From Nitrospirota bacterium (GTDB taxonomy: Bacteria; Nitrospirota; Leptospirillia; Leptospirillales; Leptospirillaceae), in NCBI GenBank assembly GCA_021828375.1, contig JAKARS010000005.1, forward strand, positions 1 to 64,000: 64,000 bases of DNA, in the 5' to 3' direction. The translations under genes and the position numbers were made by a program. Below the pieces are notes generated by a model. That model did no database searches, was not told the DNA's origin, and was given only the letters and a program-made list of their open reading frames with translations. This document shows, one piece after another, positions 8,247 through 17,101 of this stretch. How positions within the stretch are numbered: the first letter of the stretch is position 1; every line of letters starts with the position of its first letter.

Positions 8247-8274
8247 CATTCCAAAATTGGCATTCCAAAATTGG
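8247..8274. repeat. 14-base tandem duplication
   Basis: CATTCCAAAATTGG occurs twice in direct tandem just after the tRNA and is followed by a broken third start (CAATG). It is non-coding and AT-richer than its surroundings. Confidence 0.7.
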
Positions 8275-8383
8275 CAATGCTGTCTTTTTCTCGCACCTGT
8301 ATTTCTGGATGGAACTCCTGTGTAACGATTTGTTCATTGACCTCCTCTCATATTCTCCCCCTCTCGTTAGTGCCAATCAAAAC

Positions 8384-8412
8384 TTGACGGTAGTTCTATA
8401 TGAAATTATATT
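8384..8412 (+). promoter_or_regulatory. sigma-70-type promoter for the B12/radical-SAM gene
   Basis: TTGACG at 8384-8389 and TATATT at 8407-8412 are spaced by 17 bases, about 60 bases before the gene. The surrounding AT-richness supports it. Confidence 0.6.
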
Positions 8413-8470
8413 GAAAGAGGGGATTTTTATTGTGTTTCCCTTGACCCTATGACCTTAAGGAGTCCCAATC

Positions 8471-9814
8471 ATGCCTCCCTCAACGAAAAAACTCAAAATA
8501 CTCATGATCCAGCCGACGCTCATGAGGCTCTCCGGAGTGCCGGTCCAAGCAAAAAAACGCCTTATCATGACGATGGTGACCCCATATCTTGCAGGGCTCA
8601 CCCCGCTTACCGATGATGTTGTGGTTGTCGATGACAAGGTTCAGAAAATTCCCTTCGAAGGGAATTTTGACCTTGTGGCTATCACCACGACAACCGGGTC
8701 TGCGAACCGGGCCTATGAAATTTCCAGGAAGTTTCGGGAACGAAAGATTCCCGTTGTGATGGGAGGGTTTCATTCCACCCTTCACCCAGCCGATACCCTC
8801 CTCCATGCTGACAGTGTTGTCGTAGGAGAGGCGGAAAATGTCTGGGGAGAGCTACTTGATGATTGTCGACGGGGGAAAATCAAGTCCCTTTACAAGGCAG
8901 AACAGCCAAGCGACATGAAAAGCCTTCCCCGGCCTCGCTATGAACTTCTTGATCTCTCCCGTTACCGCATTCATATGATGCCAATTCAGGCGACCCGTGG
9001 CTGCAATTATCATTGTGATTTTTGTGAGGTTCCCGTTGTCTATGACGGAGCCTATCGCATGCGGCCGGTGGAAGATATTGTCGAAGAGATTCGACAGCAA
9101 AAGAAAATCATGGGGATCAACCAGTTCCAGTTCATCGATGATCAGCTGACGGGAAAGCATGCTTTTGCCCGTGAGCTCTTCAAGGCGCTGAAGCCCCTTG
9201 ACATCAAGTGGAGCTGCTTGTGGACGCTCAACACCAACCATGATGAAGAGCTTTTGGATTTGGCCATTGATGCCGGCTGCATTCATGTCAACATTGGGAT
9301 GGAAAGCATCAATCAGGCAAATCTGAACGACATTCACAAGAAACAGAACCATGTGAAAGATTACATCGACTTGCTGAAGGCCATGGAAAAACGTCGGCTT
9401 TTTTACTCGCTGAATCTGATGTTTGGCCTTGATCATGACACTCCGGATGTCTTTCCTGCGACGCTGGACTTTCTGGAGAAAGTTCGTGCTCCGCTGGCCT
9501 TTTTCAGTATTGTCTCTCCAAGGGAGGGCACGCCTTTGCGTGCGCGGCTCAATGTGGAAAATCGGGTGGTTGATCCGACTGCTGACCAATATTCTTCAGG
9601 CCATGTCTGCATGTTCGTCCCTAAAAACATGACGAAAGAACAGGTTGAAGAGGGGATCGATTGGGTTCAGCGCTCGTTTTATTCTCCCCGTTCCATCATG
9701 AAGCGGCTTCTCTACCCCAAGAGCCCCTTTACTTTCCATCGTGATGGGCTTCCCTCAAATCTCTTTTTTCACTATGTATCGCGCAAGGGTATTGATACGG
9801 TGGAGTATTACTGA
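8471..9814 (+). CDS. B12-binding-type radical SAM protein
   Basis: This is a class B radical SAM enzyme of 447 residues. The N-terminal half (about 8-140) has the cobalamin-binding Rossmann fold, with VVMGGFHST and VVGEAENVW as in the family. The 4Fe-4S/SAM motif follows as C178, C182 and C185 in RGCNYHCDFC. A TIM-barrel region and a C-terminal extension to the end complete it. AAGGAG lies 9 bases before the ATG. It stands alone between its own promoter and a strong terminator. Relatives methylate unreactive carbons or modify hopanoids and bacteriochlorophyll. Its substrate cannot be named; a hopanoid or lipid role is only a guess. Confidence 0.88.
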   Translation: MPPSTKKLKILMIQPTLMRLSGVPVQAKKRLIMTMVTPYLAGLTPLTDDVVVVDDKVQKIPFEGNFDLVAITTTTGSANRAYEISRKFRERKIPVVMGGFHSTLHPADTLLHADSVVVGEAENVWGELLDDCRRGKIKSLYKAEQPSDMKSLPRPRYELLDLSRYRIHMMPIQATRGCNYHCDFCEVPVVYDGAYRMRPVEDIVEEIRQQKKIMGINQFQFIDDQLTGKHAFARELFKALKPLDIKWSCLWTLNTNHDEELLDLAIDAGCIHVNIGMESINQANLNDIHKKQNHVKDYIDLLKAMEKRRLFYSLNLMFGLDHDTPDVFPATLDFLEKVRAPLAFFSIVSPREGTPLRARLNVENRVVDPTADQYSSGHVCMFVPKNMTKEQVEEGIDWVQRSFYSPRSIMKRLLYPKSPFTFHRDGLPSNLFFHYVSRKGIDTVEYY

Positions 9815-9871
9815 CAAGAAAGATTTTCTCTCCCTTGCATTCAAAACCTGAAGGATCGGGGTGCTCGATAA

Positions 9872-9915
9872 AAAAGCCTCTCTCCGAAAATATTTCGGAG
9901 AGAGGCTTTTCTTTT
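9872..9915. terminator. bidirectional intrinsic terminator
   Basis: Bases 9872-9889 pair perfectly with 9893-9910 (18 pairs, loop ATA). A-rich and T-rich flanks lie on both sides, so it can stop the plus-strand radical SAM transcript and the minus-strand DUF420 transcript. Confidence 0.92.
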
Positions 9916-9964
9916 ATCTGGCTGTGGGAGGAGATTGGTCAGAATGGATCGGCGATGAGAGGCC

Positions 9965-10573
9965 TTAAGAGCCTGAGGATCGGAGTCGGGTCCTGTTAAG
10001 GTACCAGAATAGGGACAGAAGCCCGATGAGAACAAAGGCGCCAATGCCTGAAAGAGCTCCGATGGAAGACTTGATTCCGTAGGTAGGAGTTCTGGCGGGG
10101 TTGTAGATGACAAAGAGGAGAGCATAGACGGTGTAGGCCGTAATGATGGAGAAGACAAACGAGAGAAGGGTGACCCAACCCAGACGTCTGTGAACCATTG
10201 GATTCTTCTTGAGGACCCGGACTCCTCCCGCCACTTCAGTGGTCATGAATCCGTTGAAGACCACCACCCCCGTCAGGATCAGGGCTGCTGTCGAGACGAG
10301 CGAGTGGAAGATGATGATGGGATAGTAGACCATGTACTTGATCATTGATGGACCGCCAAAACCGACGATGCCAACGATATACTGCTGGGCCAGATACATG
10401 AGAAACCATCCCGCCACGAGTATGGTCGAGAGAAGCATCGTATTGTGGTGGGCTGTCCCACGGTGTTTGCGTCCGAGATAGGCGCCAAAAAAAAGGCAGG
10501 AGAAAACAATGGTTTCGCTGGTGATCGTAAGGTCCCACCAGAAGTCTGCTTTGGTACCAAGAAATCCGTGCAT
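9965..10573 (-). CDS. DUF420 family membrane protein
   Basis: This is an integral membrane protein of 202 residues with about five helices. Histidines sit at helix edges in RKHRGTAHH, IIFHSLV and MVHRRLGWV. This is the DUF420/YozB pattern, a family often found with heme-copper oxidases and thought to help their assembly or bind heme; no oxidase gene is in this window. It is 5 bases downstream of another small membrane protein on the same strand and ends at the shared terminator. Confidence 0.8.
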   Translation of the reverse strand: MHGFLGTKADFWWDLTITSETIVFSCLFFGAYLGRKHRGTAHHNTMLLSTILVAGWFLMYLAQQYIVGIVGFGGPSMIKYMVYYPIIIFHSLVSTAALILTGVVVFNGFMTTEVAGGVRVLKKNPMVHRRLGWVTLLSFVFSIITAYTVYALLFVIYNPARTPTYGIKSSIGALSGIGAFVLIGLLSLFWYLNRTRLRSSGS

Positions 10574-10578
10574 GGCGG

Positions 10579-11022
10579 CTATCCGTTCTTAGGGGTCTGA
10601 GAGGAAGTGTCGGCACTTTCCAGTGCCTGACAGACAAAGTACCACAGTGCAAAAGGCACGACACCCGCAAAGAGAAACACCATGAAAAAAAGTGCTCCGA
10701 ATCCGAGAAAGACCTTGCCAGGTTCGCTCCCGACCGCATGGAAAAATGCCTGGAGGAATCGTCCACCCAAGAGGTTGGGAACCATAAAGGTATATCCAAA
10801 TCCCCAAAACCCAAAAACTGTGGTCAGGAGGGGATGACGTTTGACGAGCTCCGTCAGGGACAGCTTTTCTTGGCTCATGACGTTTCGGTGTCCGGGGGTG
10901 ATGCCGCAATGGTTGTCAATGCTTTCTGATCGGTCGACAGGTTCAGTCTTCCCACGGGGATCGAGAGGGGCGAGTCCTGTCTCGGCGGCAAAAAGATCTA
11001 CCACCTTCTTTAATTCTAGCAC
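10579..11022 (-). CDS. small membrane protein of unknown function
   Basis: I do not recognise this protein. Two hydrophobic helices lie at about 66-90 and 100-128 of the 147-residue version (GTG at 11022, weak site). An ATG at 10878 (MSQEKLSL) gives a shorter 99-residue protein that keeps both helices but has no visible ribosome binding site, so the start is open. It sits between a predicted PH-like membrane protein and DUF420 and is probably in one operon with them. Confidence 0.55.
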   Translation of the reverse strand: MLELKKVVDLFAAETGLAPLDPRGKTEPVDRSESIDNHCGITPGHRNVMSQEKLSLTELVKRHPLLTTVFGFWGFGYTFMVPNLLGGRFLQAFFHAVGSEPGKVFLGFGALFFMVFLFAGVVPFALWYFVCQALESADTSSQTPKNG

Positions 11023-11073
11023 AAGCCTGATGGGTGATGAAGAGCGAGCCTTGTTGCGGGAGGAGAACAGCTC

Positions 11074-11544
11074 TCAGGACGAGGTCTTGTCGGCAGCGGA
11101 AAGGTTCTTCAAGAGTTCGAGAAGTTCGGTGATTTCTTCCGGGGGAAGGGATCGGCGGCGAATGGTGGCCTGCACCCTCCTTTTGTCGATGGTTTGTCCC
11201 CAAATGCCGAGAATGGTCCGACTTCCATGGAAGTTGATCTTGCGGATGAGTTCGTCAACATCCCCGTTCTTCCACTCAAGAAGAAGGGAATTCCCCCGGA
11301 TGCGGAGCGATTTCAATGAGTGGGGTGTCAGTAAAAGACACTGGTTGCCAATGGACGTTACCGCAGAGAAGAAGACTAGCCAGAATGCGCCAAAGAAGAC
11401 GTAAAACCACATGGTATTGGCTTGCTGGTGGGCATAGTAGGACCAGGAGAGGATTCCCGAAAGAATCAGTGCCGAGCCGTGGAATATGCCGCTAGTCAGG
11501 GCCCCTTTTTTATCGGGGGCGAGAATGAAGTGTTTATCTACCAT
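11074..11544 (-). CDS. membrane protein with a PH-like C-terminal domain
   Basis: The start at 11544 (MVDKHFIL) gives 156 residues; a frame to 11577 would almost meet the divergent Nudix gene. Two membrane helices lie at about 18-35 and 45-68. A soluble region follows with alternating strands (CLLLTPHSLKSLRIRG, LLLEWKNGDVDEL) that suggests a bacterial pleckstrin-like fold, and then a basic helix and an E/L-rich tail. Function is unknown. It is the first gene of the three-gene minus-strand group that ends at the 9.9 kb terminator. Confidence 0.6.
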   Translation of the reverse strand: MVDKHFILAPDKKGALTSGIFHGSALILSGILSWSYYAHQQANTMWFYVFFGAFWLVFFSAVTSIGNQCLLLTPHSLKSLRIRGNSLLLEWKNGDVDELIRKINFHGSRTILGIWGQTIDKRRVQATIRRRSLPPEEITELLELLKNLSAADKTSS

Positions 11545-11561
11545 GGGATGAAAAAATAGCA

Positions 11562-11567
11562 TATAAT
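11562..11567 (+). promoter_or_regulatory. -10 element before the Nudix gene
   Basis: This is a perfect TATAAT 30 bases upstream of the Nudix GTG. I see no good -35 at 16-18 bases, so an activator may be needed. It is the last promoter-like site I can find before the long run of genes that reaches lptD. Confidence 0.4.
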
Positions 11568-11596
11568 CGGACCACATTCAATCGTGGGGAGGGGTT

Positions 11597-12112
11597 GTGA
11601 GAGTCTGGCAAGGAAGACGGATTGGGGTGGACTTGTTGGAAGTCCATCGTCCGGGGCAGGCAGGGAAGAGTCAACCTTTCGAGATTGTTCGCTTCGGTCA
11701 AGGGGTTGCCATTCTCCCTGTGACGAACGATGGGCGGGTGGTCCTCATTCGCCAGCTTCGCCCTGCAGTCGGCGAGCCGATCCTTGAGATTCCTGCAGGA
11801 AAAATGGAGGCCGGTGAGGAGATCCTTGAATCGGCCCGTCGCGAGCTCTTTGAAGAAACTGGAATCGAAGGAGCTGATCTTCACCTCATGCACTCCATCT
11901 ATACCACGCCAGGTTTTTGTGATGAGGTGATCCATCTCGTCATGGCCTGCGGGGGGATCGCAGGTCGCCCCCACCCAGAGGAAGACGAGTGGATCGATCC
12001 CCCCCTCTTTCTGAACAGGGAGGAGATTCGCTCTCGAGTCGCTGCGGGAGAGATACGGGATGCCAAGACTCTCGTTGCGTTAGGTTTGGCGGGATTCCTC
12101 ACAATGGTGTGA
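11597..12112 (+). CDS. Nudix hydrolase (ADP-ribose pyrophosphatase type)
   Basis: This hydrolyses nucleoside diphosphate-linked compounds, most likely ADP-ribose, with Mg2+. The protein has 171 residues. The complete Nudix box runs from G68 to I90 and ends in REL-EETGI, with the metal-binding glutamates in place. The upstream IRQLRPAVGE strand and the downstream TTPGF motif are those of ADP-ribose pyrophosphatases. The GTG start follows GGGGAGGGG. It heads a gene run that continues, with a 64-base gap, into a ferredoxin and a sigma-54 activator. Confidence 0.9.
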   Translation: MRVWQGRRIGVDLLEVHRPGQAGKSQPFEIVRFGQGVAILPVTNDGRVVLIRQLRPAVGEPILEIPAGKMEAGEEILESARRELFEETGIEGADLHLMHSIYTTPGFCDEVIHLVMACGGIAGRPHPEEDEWIDPPLFLNREEIRSRVAAGEIRDAKTLVALGLAGFLTMV

Positions 12113-12176
12113 CCCTAAGATTTCAATCAGATCATGCCTTTGTCAATGTTTGGGTTTTGTGTGTTGGGATGATAAA

Positions 12177-12530
12177 ATGAAGCCTTTACGGGGAACCGCA
12201 GGCTCTTTTGTTTCAGAGGGGGATATCCCCGAAAGGCCGCCCGCCAAGGTGGGGGCGAAGGGGGAGTCTTATGGCATGGCCGTGGCCAGGGGAAACATTC
12301 ACTGGAACTTCATGGCCTGTCAAGCCACCGGTCCTTGCGGACACTGCGAGGAGATCTGTCCGACGGGAGTCTTGGGACTGCGAGAATTCTCCCGAGAGGG
12401 GGTTTCAGGAGCGTTGTGTCTGCGGTGCAGGCTTTGCCTGCAAGTGTGTCCTTCTGGAGCTCTTTCTTTTTTGCCCCCGGACAGGGGGGCTTCCGGTACG
12501 GGAGCACTCCAAGATGCTGTTTGTGAATGA
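12177..12530 (+). CDS. small two-cluster ferredoxin-like protein
   Basis: This is a cytoplasmic Fe-S protein of 117 residues from the ATG at 12177. There are two cysteine groups. The first is an atypical CxxxxxCxxCxxxC ([16 protein letters not shown]). The second is a standard CxxCxxCxxxCP ([12 protein letters not shown]). Each could hold a 4Fe-4S cluster. The first 45 residues are not recognisable. Its stop overlaps the ATG of the PAS/sigma-54 activator by 4 bases, so the two are coupled. A role in giving that regulator a redox signal is attractive but inferred. Confidence 0.75.
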   Translation: MKPLRGTAGSFVSEGDIPERPPAKVGAKGESYGMAVARGNIHWNFMACQATGPCGHCEEICPTGVLGLREFSREGVSGALCLRCRLCLQVCPSGALSFLPPDRGASGTGALQDAVCE

Positions 12531-13984
12531 TTTTTCAGGATATGTGTGAGATGGCCAATAAAAAGACTTCGGTGATCCCCCTTCCCCTCCACCCTTCGTG
12601 GGAGGGGGGGGGAGATCCCCCCTCCGAGATGAAGGAGGTTCGGGGAAAGGTTCTCGATGCCCTGGGCCCGGCGAACATCCTCGATTCCCTTGAGGAGGGG
12701 GTGATCGCTATCGGCCTTGACAAGAAGGTCCTCTACCTCAATCGAGCCGCTCGGGAAATGCTCGGACTCTCTCAAGGGGAAGTATTTGGCATGGACTGCC
12801 AAAAGGCCATGCGAAGCTCGGTCTGCAGTGCCCGTTGCCTCATCGAAAAGACGATCGAAAGCGGAGAGCCGTATCGGAACTATGAGATTTCCCTGACCGA
12901 CCGCCATCGAAGAACCCGTCTCGTGCGGGTCAATACCGCCCTCCTCAAGGATGCTGATGGTCACGTGGTCGGCGGGGTGGAGATCTTTCATGATGTCACC
13001 CAGTTGGCTGAACTGAAGAAAGAGCTCAAGGGCCGCTATGCCTTTGGCAAAATTATTGGCCAGAGCGAGAAGATGCGCGAGCTCTTCGATCTTCTCCCCG
13101 TGGTGGCACAGAGCAAGTCCACCGTTTTGATAGAAGGGGAAAGCGGAACGGGAAAGGAGCTCGTTGCCCATGCGATCCATGAAAACAGCCCCAGGAAGGA
13201 TGGTCCCTTTATCAAGGTGAACTGTGCGGCCCTTTCCGAGGGTGTCCTTGAGTCCGAGCTCTTCGGGCATGTAAGGGGGGCCTTTACTGGGGCTGTGTCG
13301 AGCAAGCCAGGACGATTCGAACTCGCCTCCGGAGGCACCCTCTTTCTTGACGAGATCGGAGAAATCTCGGCCTCCATGCAGGTCAAGCTTCTGCGTGTTC
13401 TGCAGGAGGAGGAGTTTGAGAGAGTTGGAGGAACGAAGACCCTCAAAGTCGATGTTCGGGTGATTGCTGCAACAAACCGGGACCTTAAGGCCGCGATCGA
13501 GGCCGGGACCTTCCGTCGGGATCTTTATTATCGGCTTCGAGTGGTGCCCCTCTTCCTCCCCCCCCTTCGAGAGCGAAGAGAGGACATTCCCCTTCTGATT
13601 TCCTCTTTTCTTTCCCGATACAATGCAGAGTTTGGAAAGAATGTCGTGGGACTCTCCCAGGAAGCACAAAATATCCTCATGAACCATTCCTATCCAGGAA
13701 ATATCCGGGAGCTCCAGAACATCATCGAACATGCGGTTCTTCTCTCCACCGGGCGTACCATTGGAGTCCGAGAGCTTCCGCGGGACCTGGCCCCTATCCC
13801 GGAGGAGGGTTCCTTTGCCGATGTGGCCCTGTCCGGCTCAAATGCCCTTCGGACAATGGAGGATGTCATGATCAGAAAGGCCGTTGAGAAGACCCAGGGG
13901 AATATGTCCCAGGCCGCCAAGCTCTTGGGAATCGGCCGCTCGACTCTTTGGCGCAAGCTTCGGGAGATGGGAGACATCGTGTGA
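12527..13984 (+). CDS. PAS-containing sigma-54-dependent transcriptional activator
   Basis: This is an NtrC-family enhancer-binding protein without a receiver domain, 485 residues (an ATG at 12551 may be the start). A PAS domain spans about 48-160 and contains C91, C100 and C104, a spacing that recurs in redox- or metal-sensing PAS regulators. The AAA+ domain has Walker A GESGTGKE at 204-211, the sigma-54 loop GAFTGA at 251-256 and Walker B GTLFLDE near 270-276. A Fis-type helix-turn-helix ends the protein ([17 protein letters not shown]). trpE starts inside its stop codon. Targets are unknown; the sigma-54 promoter at 54.58 kb is one candidate. Confidence 0.92.
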   Translation: MIFQDMCEMANKKTSVIPLPLHPSWEGGGDPPSEMKEVRGKVLDALGPANILDSLEEGVIAIGLDKKVLYLNRAAREMLGLSQGEVFGMDCQKAMRSSVCSARCLIEKTIESGEPYRNYEISLTDRHRRTRLVRVNTALLKDADGHVVGGVEIFHDVTQLAELKKELKGRYAFGKIIGQSEKMRELFDLLPVVAQSKSTVLIEGESGTGKELVAHAIHENSPRKDGPFIKVNCAALSEGVLESELFGHVRGAFTGAVSSKPGRFELASGGTLFLDEIGEISASMQVKLLRVLQEEEFERVGGTKTLKVDVRVIAATNRDLKAAIEAGTFRRDLYYRLRVVPLFLPPLRERREDIPLLISSFLSRYNAEFGKNVVGLSQEAQNILMNHSYPGNIRELQNIIEHAVLLSTGRTIGVRELPRDLAPIPEEGSFADVALSGSNALRTMEDVMIRKAVEKTQGNMSQAAKLLGIGRSTLWRKLREMGDIV

Positions 13985-15483
13985 AGATCCTGACCTCACG
14001 AACCGAGACCCTTGATTCCCTGAAGAAACACCGGATTGTTCCTGTCATTGGAGAGGCTCTGTCAGATCTCCTGACTCCTCCCGCCGCCTATGCAGCCCTT
14101 TCCCAAGAGCGTCCTCGTTTCCTCTTGGAAAGTGCAACGGGAGGAGAGCGGTGGGGGCGTTACTCTTTTGTCGGTTCAGGCGTCCTGGTTGCCTTCTCCG
14201 GATCGGTCGGTGGAGCCCTCAGGATAGAACGCTTTCGAGAGGGGAGCCGAACCGGAGTCACGGAGAGGACGGGCGATCTCTTTTCTGAGTTCTCTCGTGC
14301 GATGGCCGAACTTGATGCCGGGATGGATGATCGCATTCCCGTGTTTGCCCAAGGGGTGGTCGGGTATTTCGGCTATGATATTGTGCGTTGTTTTGAACGC
14401 CTTCCCGAGGCTCTCCCTGCAGCCGATGACTTTCCGGATCTTTCCTTCTTTCTTCCGGAAGTCATGGTCGTTTTTGACCACGCCATCCAACGCCTCAAGC
14501 TTCTCACATGGATCGACCGGGAAGAGGGGAATCCGGACAGTCTCTTCGACGAAGCAACGGTGCGTCTCGCCTCCTTTTGGCAGGCCCTTTCCCTTTCTCG
14601 TCCCCCGGAAAAGCCTTCCGGTGCGTCTGGCAAGCTGACGTTGCGGGAGACGACCGATGCGGAGAGCTTCAAGCGCTCCGTCGACCGGGCCAAAGAACAT
14701 ATTCGTGCCGGAGATATCTTTCAGGTTGTCCTCTCCCGCCGTTTCGAGTTTGATTGGGAGGCGTCTCCGCTCACTCTCTATCGCGTTCTGCGTTCCATCA
14801 ATCCCTCTCCTTATCTTTTCCTGATCGAACATGGGGAGCGGGCTTTGGTCGGATCATCTCCGGAGCTTTTTGTCAGGGTGTCGGGGAAAACGGTTGATCT
14901 GCGTCCCATTGCAGGAACCGTTCGCCGTTCAGGGGACGCCCAGGAGGACGAGCGGCGCTCTCAGGCCCTTCTTTCGGACCCGAAGGAACGGGCCGAACAC
15001 GTCATGCTTGTGGATCTTGGCCGCAATGATGTGGGGCGCGTCGCGGCGAAGGGCGGTGTGGAGGTGAGCGAGATGATGGTTCTGGAGAGATACTCCCATG
15101 TGATTCACATCGTCAGCCATGTGAAGGGTCTCCTCGCTCCCGGCAAGACAGGGTACGATGTTATTCGGGCGGCCCACCCGGCCGGGACTCTTTCGGGAGC
15201 TCCCAAAGTGCGGGCCATGGAAATCATTGAAGAGCTTGAGACGATCCGGCGTGGCCCCTACGCCGGGTGCGTCGGAGTTGTGGCTTTTTCAGGAGAGGTT
15301 GACCTGGCCATTGCCATTCGCTCGGTCTTTCTCTCTGGGAAAAAGGGATTCTTCCAGGCAGGGGCAGGAATTGTTGCTGACAGCGAGCCGGAGAAGGAGA
15401 ATCAGGAGATCCTCGCCAAGGCGCAGGCGATGGTCCGGGCGCTCGAGATCACTCATGCAAGCGAGGGATCATGGCTTTTCTGA
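13981..15483 (+). CDS. trpE: anthranilate synthase component I
   Basis: This converts chorismate and ammonia or glutamine to anthranilate, the first step to tryptophan. The GTG at 13981 overlaps the activator's TGA and gives 500 residues, a normal length. The tryptophan feedback site [15 protein letters not shown] and the catalytic blocks [38 protein letters not shown] and GAGIVADS are all present. No leader peptide or trp attenuator is visible, because the upstream gene is fused in overlap. Feedback by tryptophan on the enzyme is therefore the only control I can see. Confidence 0.97.
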   Translation: MKILTSRTETLDSLKKHRIVPVIGEALSDLLTPPAAYAALSQERPRFLLESATGGERWGRYSFVGSGVLVAFSGSVGGALRIERFREGSRTGVTERTGDLFSEFSRAMAELDAGMDDRIPVFAQGVVGYFGYDIVRCFERLPEALPAADDFPDLSFFLPEVMVVFDHAIQRLKLLTWIDREEGNPDSLFDEATVRLASFWQALSLSRPPEKPSGASGKLTLRETTDAESFKRSVDRAKEHIRAGDIFQVVLSRRFEFDWEASPLTLYRVLRSINPSPYLFLIEHGERALVGSSPELFVRVSGKTVDLRPIAGTVRRSGDAQEDERRSQALLSDPKERAEHVMLVDLGRNDVGRVAAKGGVEVSEMMVLERYSHVIHIVSHVKGLLAPGKTGYDVIRAAHPAGTLSGAPKVRAMEIIEELETIRRGPYAGCVGVVAFSGEVDLAIAIRSVFLSGKKGFFQAGAGIVADSEPEKENQEILAKAQAMVRALEITHASEGSWLF

Positions 15484-16082
15484 TGGTCGACAACTATGAC
15501 TCCTTCACCTACAACCTCGTCCAGTACTTCTGGGAACTGGGAGTTGAGATGGAGGTCTTTCGCAATGACCGGATATCTCTGTCCGAGATCGAATCAGGGG
15601 GATACGAGGCCATTGTGCTCTCTCCAGGGCCAGGGACTCCTGCCGACTCTGGGATTTGCCCTCAGATTGTCCGGGAGCTGGGGGCCCGATTGCCAATCCT
15701 CGGAGTCTGTCTTGGCCATCAGACCATTGGGGAAGTCTTTGGCGGAACGGTCGCGCGTGCGCCCCGTCTGATGCATGGAAAGACCTCCCCGGTCTTTCAT
15801 GACGGATCGGAACTCTTCACGGGGATTCCCAACCCTTTTGAGGCCACCCGTTACCATTCCCTCATCGTCTTGGAGAGCTCCCTTCCTGAGGAGATCCGGG
15901 TGACCGCCCGGACTGAAGAAGGCGAGGTTATGGCTCTGGCCCATCAGCACCTGCCGGTGTGGGGTGTTCAGTTTCATCCCGAATCCATTCTGACTCTTCA
16001 TGGGAAAAAGATTCTGTCCAATTTTGTCGATCTGGCGAAACGGCGCAATGGCAGGAACTCCCTTGGGAGTCCTTTATCGTGA
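15471..16082 (+). CDS. trpG: anthranilate synthase glutaminase component
   Basis: This class I glutamine amidotransferase supplies ammonia to TrpE, 203 residues. The oxyanion motif SPGPGTP, the nucleophile elbow GVCLGHQ with its cysteine, and the His-Glu pair in VQFHPES are present. There is no phosphoribosyltransferase fusion. The ATG lies 13 bases inside the end of trpE. Confidence 0.96.
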   Translation: MAFLMVDNYDSFTYNLVQYFWELGVEMEVFRNDRISLSEIESGGYEAIVLSPGPGTPADSGICPQIVRELGARLPILGVCLGHQTIGEVFGGTVARAPRLMHGKTSPVFHDGSELFTGIPNPFEATRYHSLIVLESSLPEEIRVTARTEEGEVMALAHQHLPVWGVQFHPESILTLHGKKILSNFVDLAKRRNGRNSLGSPLS

Positions 16083-17101
16083 CTCCTCGGGAGGCGTTGG
16101 CGGCAGTCCTTTCGGGACGCTCGCTTGGGCGTGGAGAAATGGCGGAGGTGATGGGGGCCGTCATGGACGGCAAGGTCTCCGAAAGCCTCTTGGCCGGAAT
16201 CCTTGTGGCACTGGTCTCCAAGGGGGAGACTGCCGAAGAAATCAGCGGGGCGGTGGACGCACTCCGGGCTCGCTGCCGTCCCTTTCCGCCGGAGGGCTCC
16301 GACACTCTCGGAGAGGCCATCGATGTCTGCGGAACGGGAGGGGACCGGGCGGGAACGGTGAACCTTTCCACGGCCGTTTCCTTTGTCCTTGCGGCCGGTG
16401 GAGTCGGTGTGGTGAAGCATGGCAATCGTGCCGTTTCGAGTCAGGCAGGATCGGCGGATGTTCTTGAGGCGTTGGGCATTCCCGTGGAGGTCTCTCCCGA
16501 AAAGGCCTTCCGAATCTTTCGTAAGACGGGGTTGACCTTTCTCTTTGCCCCCTATTACCATCCGGCCCTTCGGGTGGCGGCGGGGGTTCGTCGCGAGCTG
16601 GGAGTCCGGACGCTGTTTAATCTTCTTGGACCATTGGCCAACCCGGCCGGAGTTCGTCGTCAGGTGATCGGTGTCTACGATCCGGCTCGTCTGGAGACGG
16701 TGGTCGACGTCCTTGCCAAGACGGGAAGTTCCGAGGTGATGGCGCTTCATGGAGATGGGCTTGACGAGGTCAACCTCGCCTCCACGACCACACTTCTTCA
16801 CCTGACGAATGGACGGAAAGTATGGAGAGAGCTCCGCGCCTCAGATTTTGGCCTTGCTCCTTCGTCTCTTGATGCGGCCCGGGGAGGTGATCGCATGGAA
16901 AATGCCTCCCTGATCCGGGGAGTTCTTGCGGGAGACCGACATCCTCTTCGGGATTGGGTTCTGGCAGGTGCCGCTCCGGGATTTATGGTGGCAGGACAGG
17001 CCCGAACCCTTCCTGAGGGTGTCTCCATGGCCCGGGAGGCGATCGATTCAGGGAAGGCCTTGGCCGTGCTCACAAGCATCCAGAAGGAAAGTCTCTTATG
17101 A
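16079..17101 (+). CDS. trpD: anthranilate phosphoribosyltransferase
   Basis: This transfers phosphoribose from PRPP to anthranilate. The GTG at 16079 overlaps the trpG stop (GTGA) and gives 340 residues; 40 further in-frame residues upstream lie in trpG and do not look like TrpD. The PRPP loop CGTGGD, the KHGNRAVSS motif and the NLLGPLANPA block identify it. Confidence 0.96.
   Translation: MTPREALAAVLSGRSLGRGEMAEVMGAVMDGKVSESLLAGILVALVSKGETAEEISGAVDALRARCRPFPPEGSDTLGEAIDVCGTGGDRAGTVNLSTAVSFVLAAGGVGVVKHGNRAVSSQAGSADVLEALGIPVEVSPEKAFRIFRKTGLTFLFAPYYHPALRVAAGVRRELGVRTLFNLLGPLANPAGVRRQVIGVYDPARLETVVDVLAKTGSSEVMALHGDGLDEVNLASTTTLLHLTNGRKVWRELRASDFGLAPSSLDAARGGDRMENASLIRGVLAGDRHPLRDWVLAGAAPGFMVAGQARTLPEGVSMAREAIDSGKALAVLTSIQKESLL

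Noticed and set aside
8099-8376. Minus-strand frames with GIRTPD/RDSNPRP-like peptides
   Set aside because: These are the well-known false translations of a tRNA gene; the tRNA at 8146-8221 explains them. The similar frame around 3520 is explained by tRNA-Arg.
12310-13732. Very long minus-strand frame opposite the sigma-54 activator
   Set aside because: It is a shadow frame produced by GC-rich codon use; the plus-strand protein has complete domains. The same applies to long minus frames opposite trpD, carB and glnA.
13900-13984. trp attenuator with a Trp-rich leader peptide
   Set aside because: trpE starts inside the stop of the sigma-54 activator, and no Trp-rich short frame or terminator precedes it.
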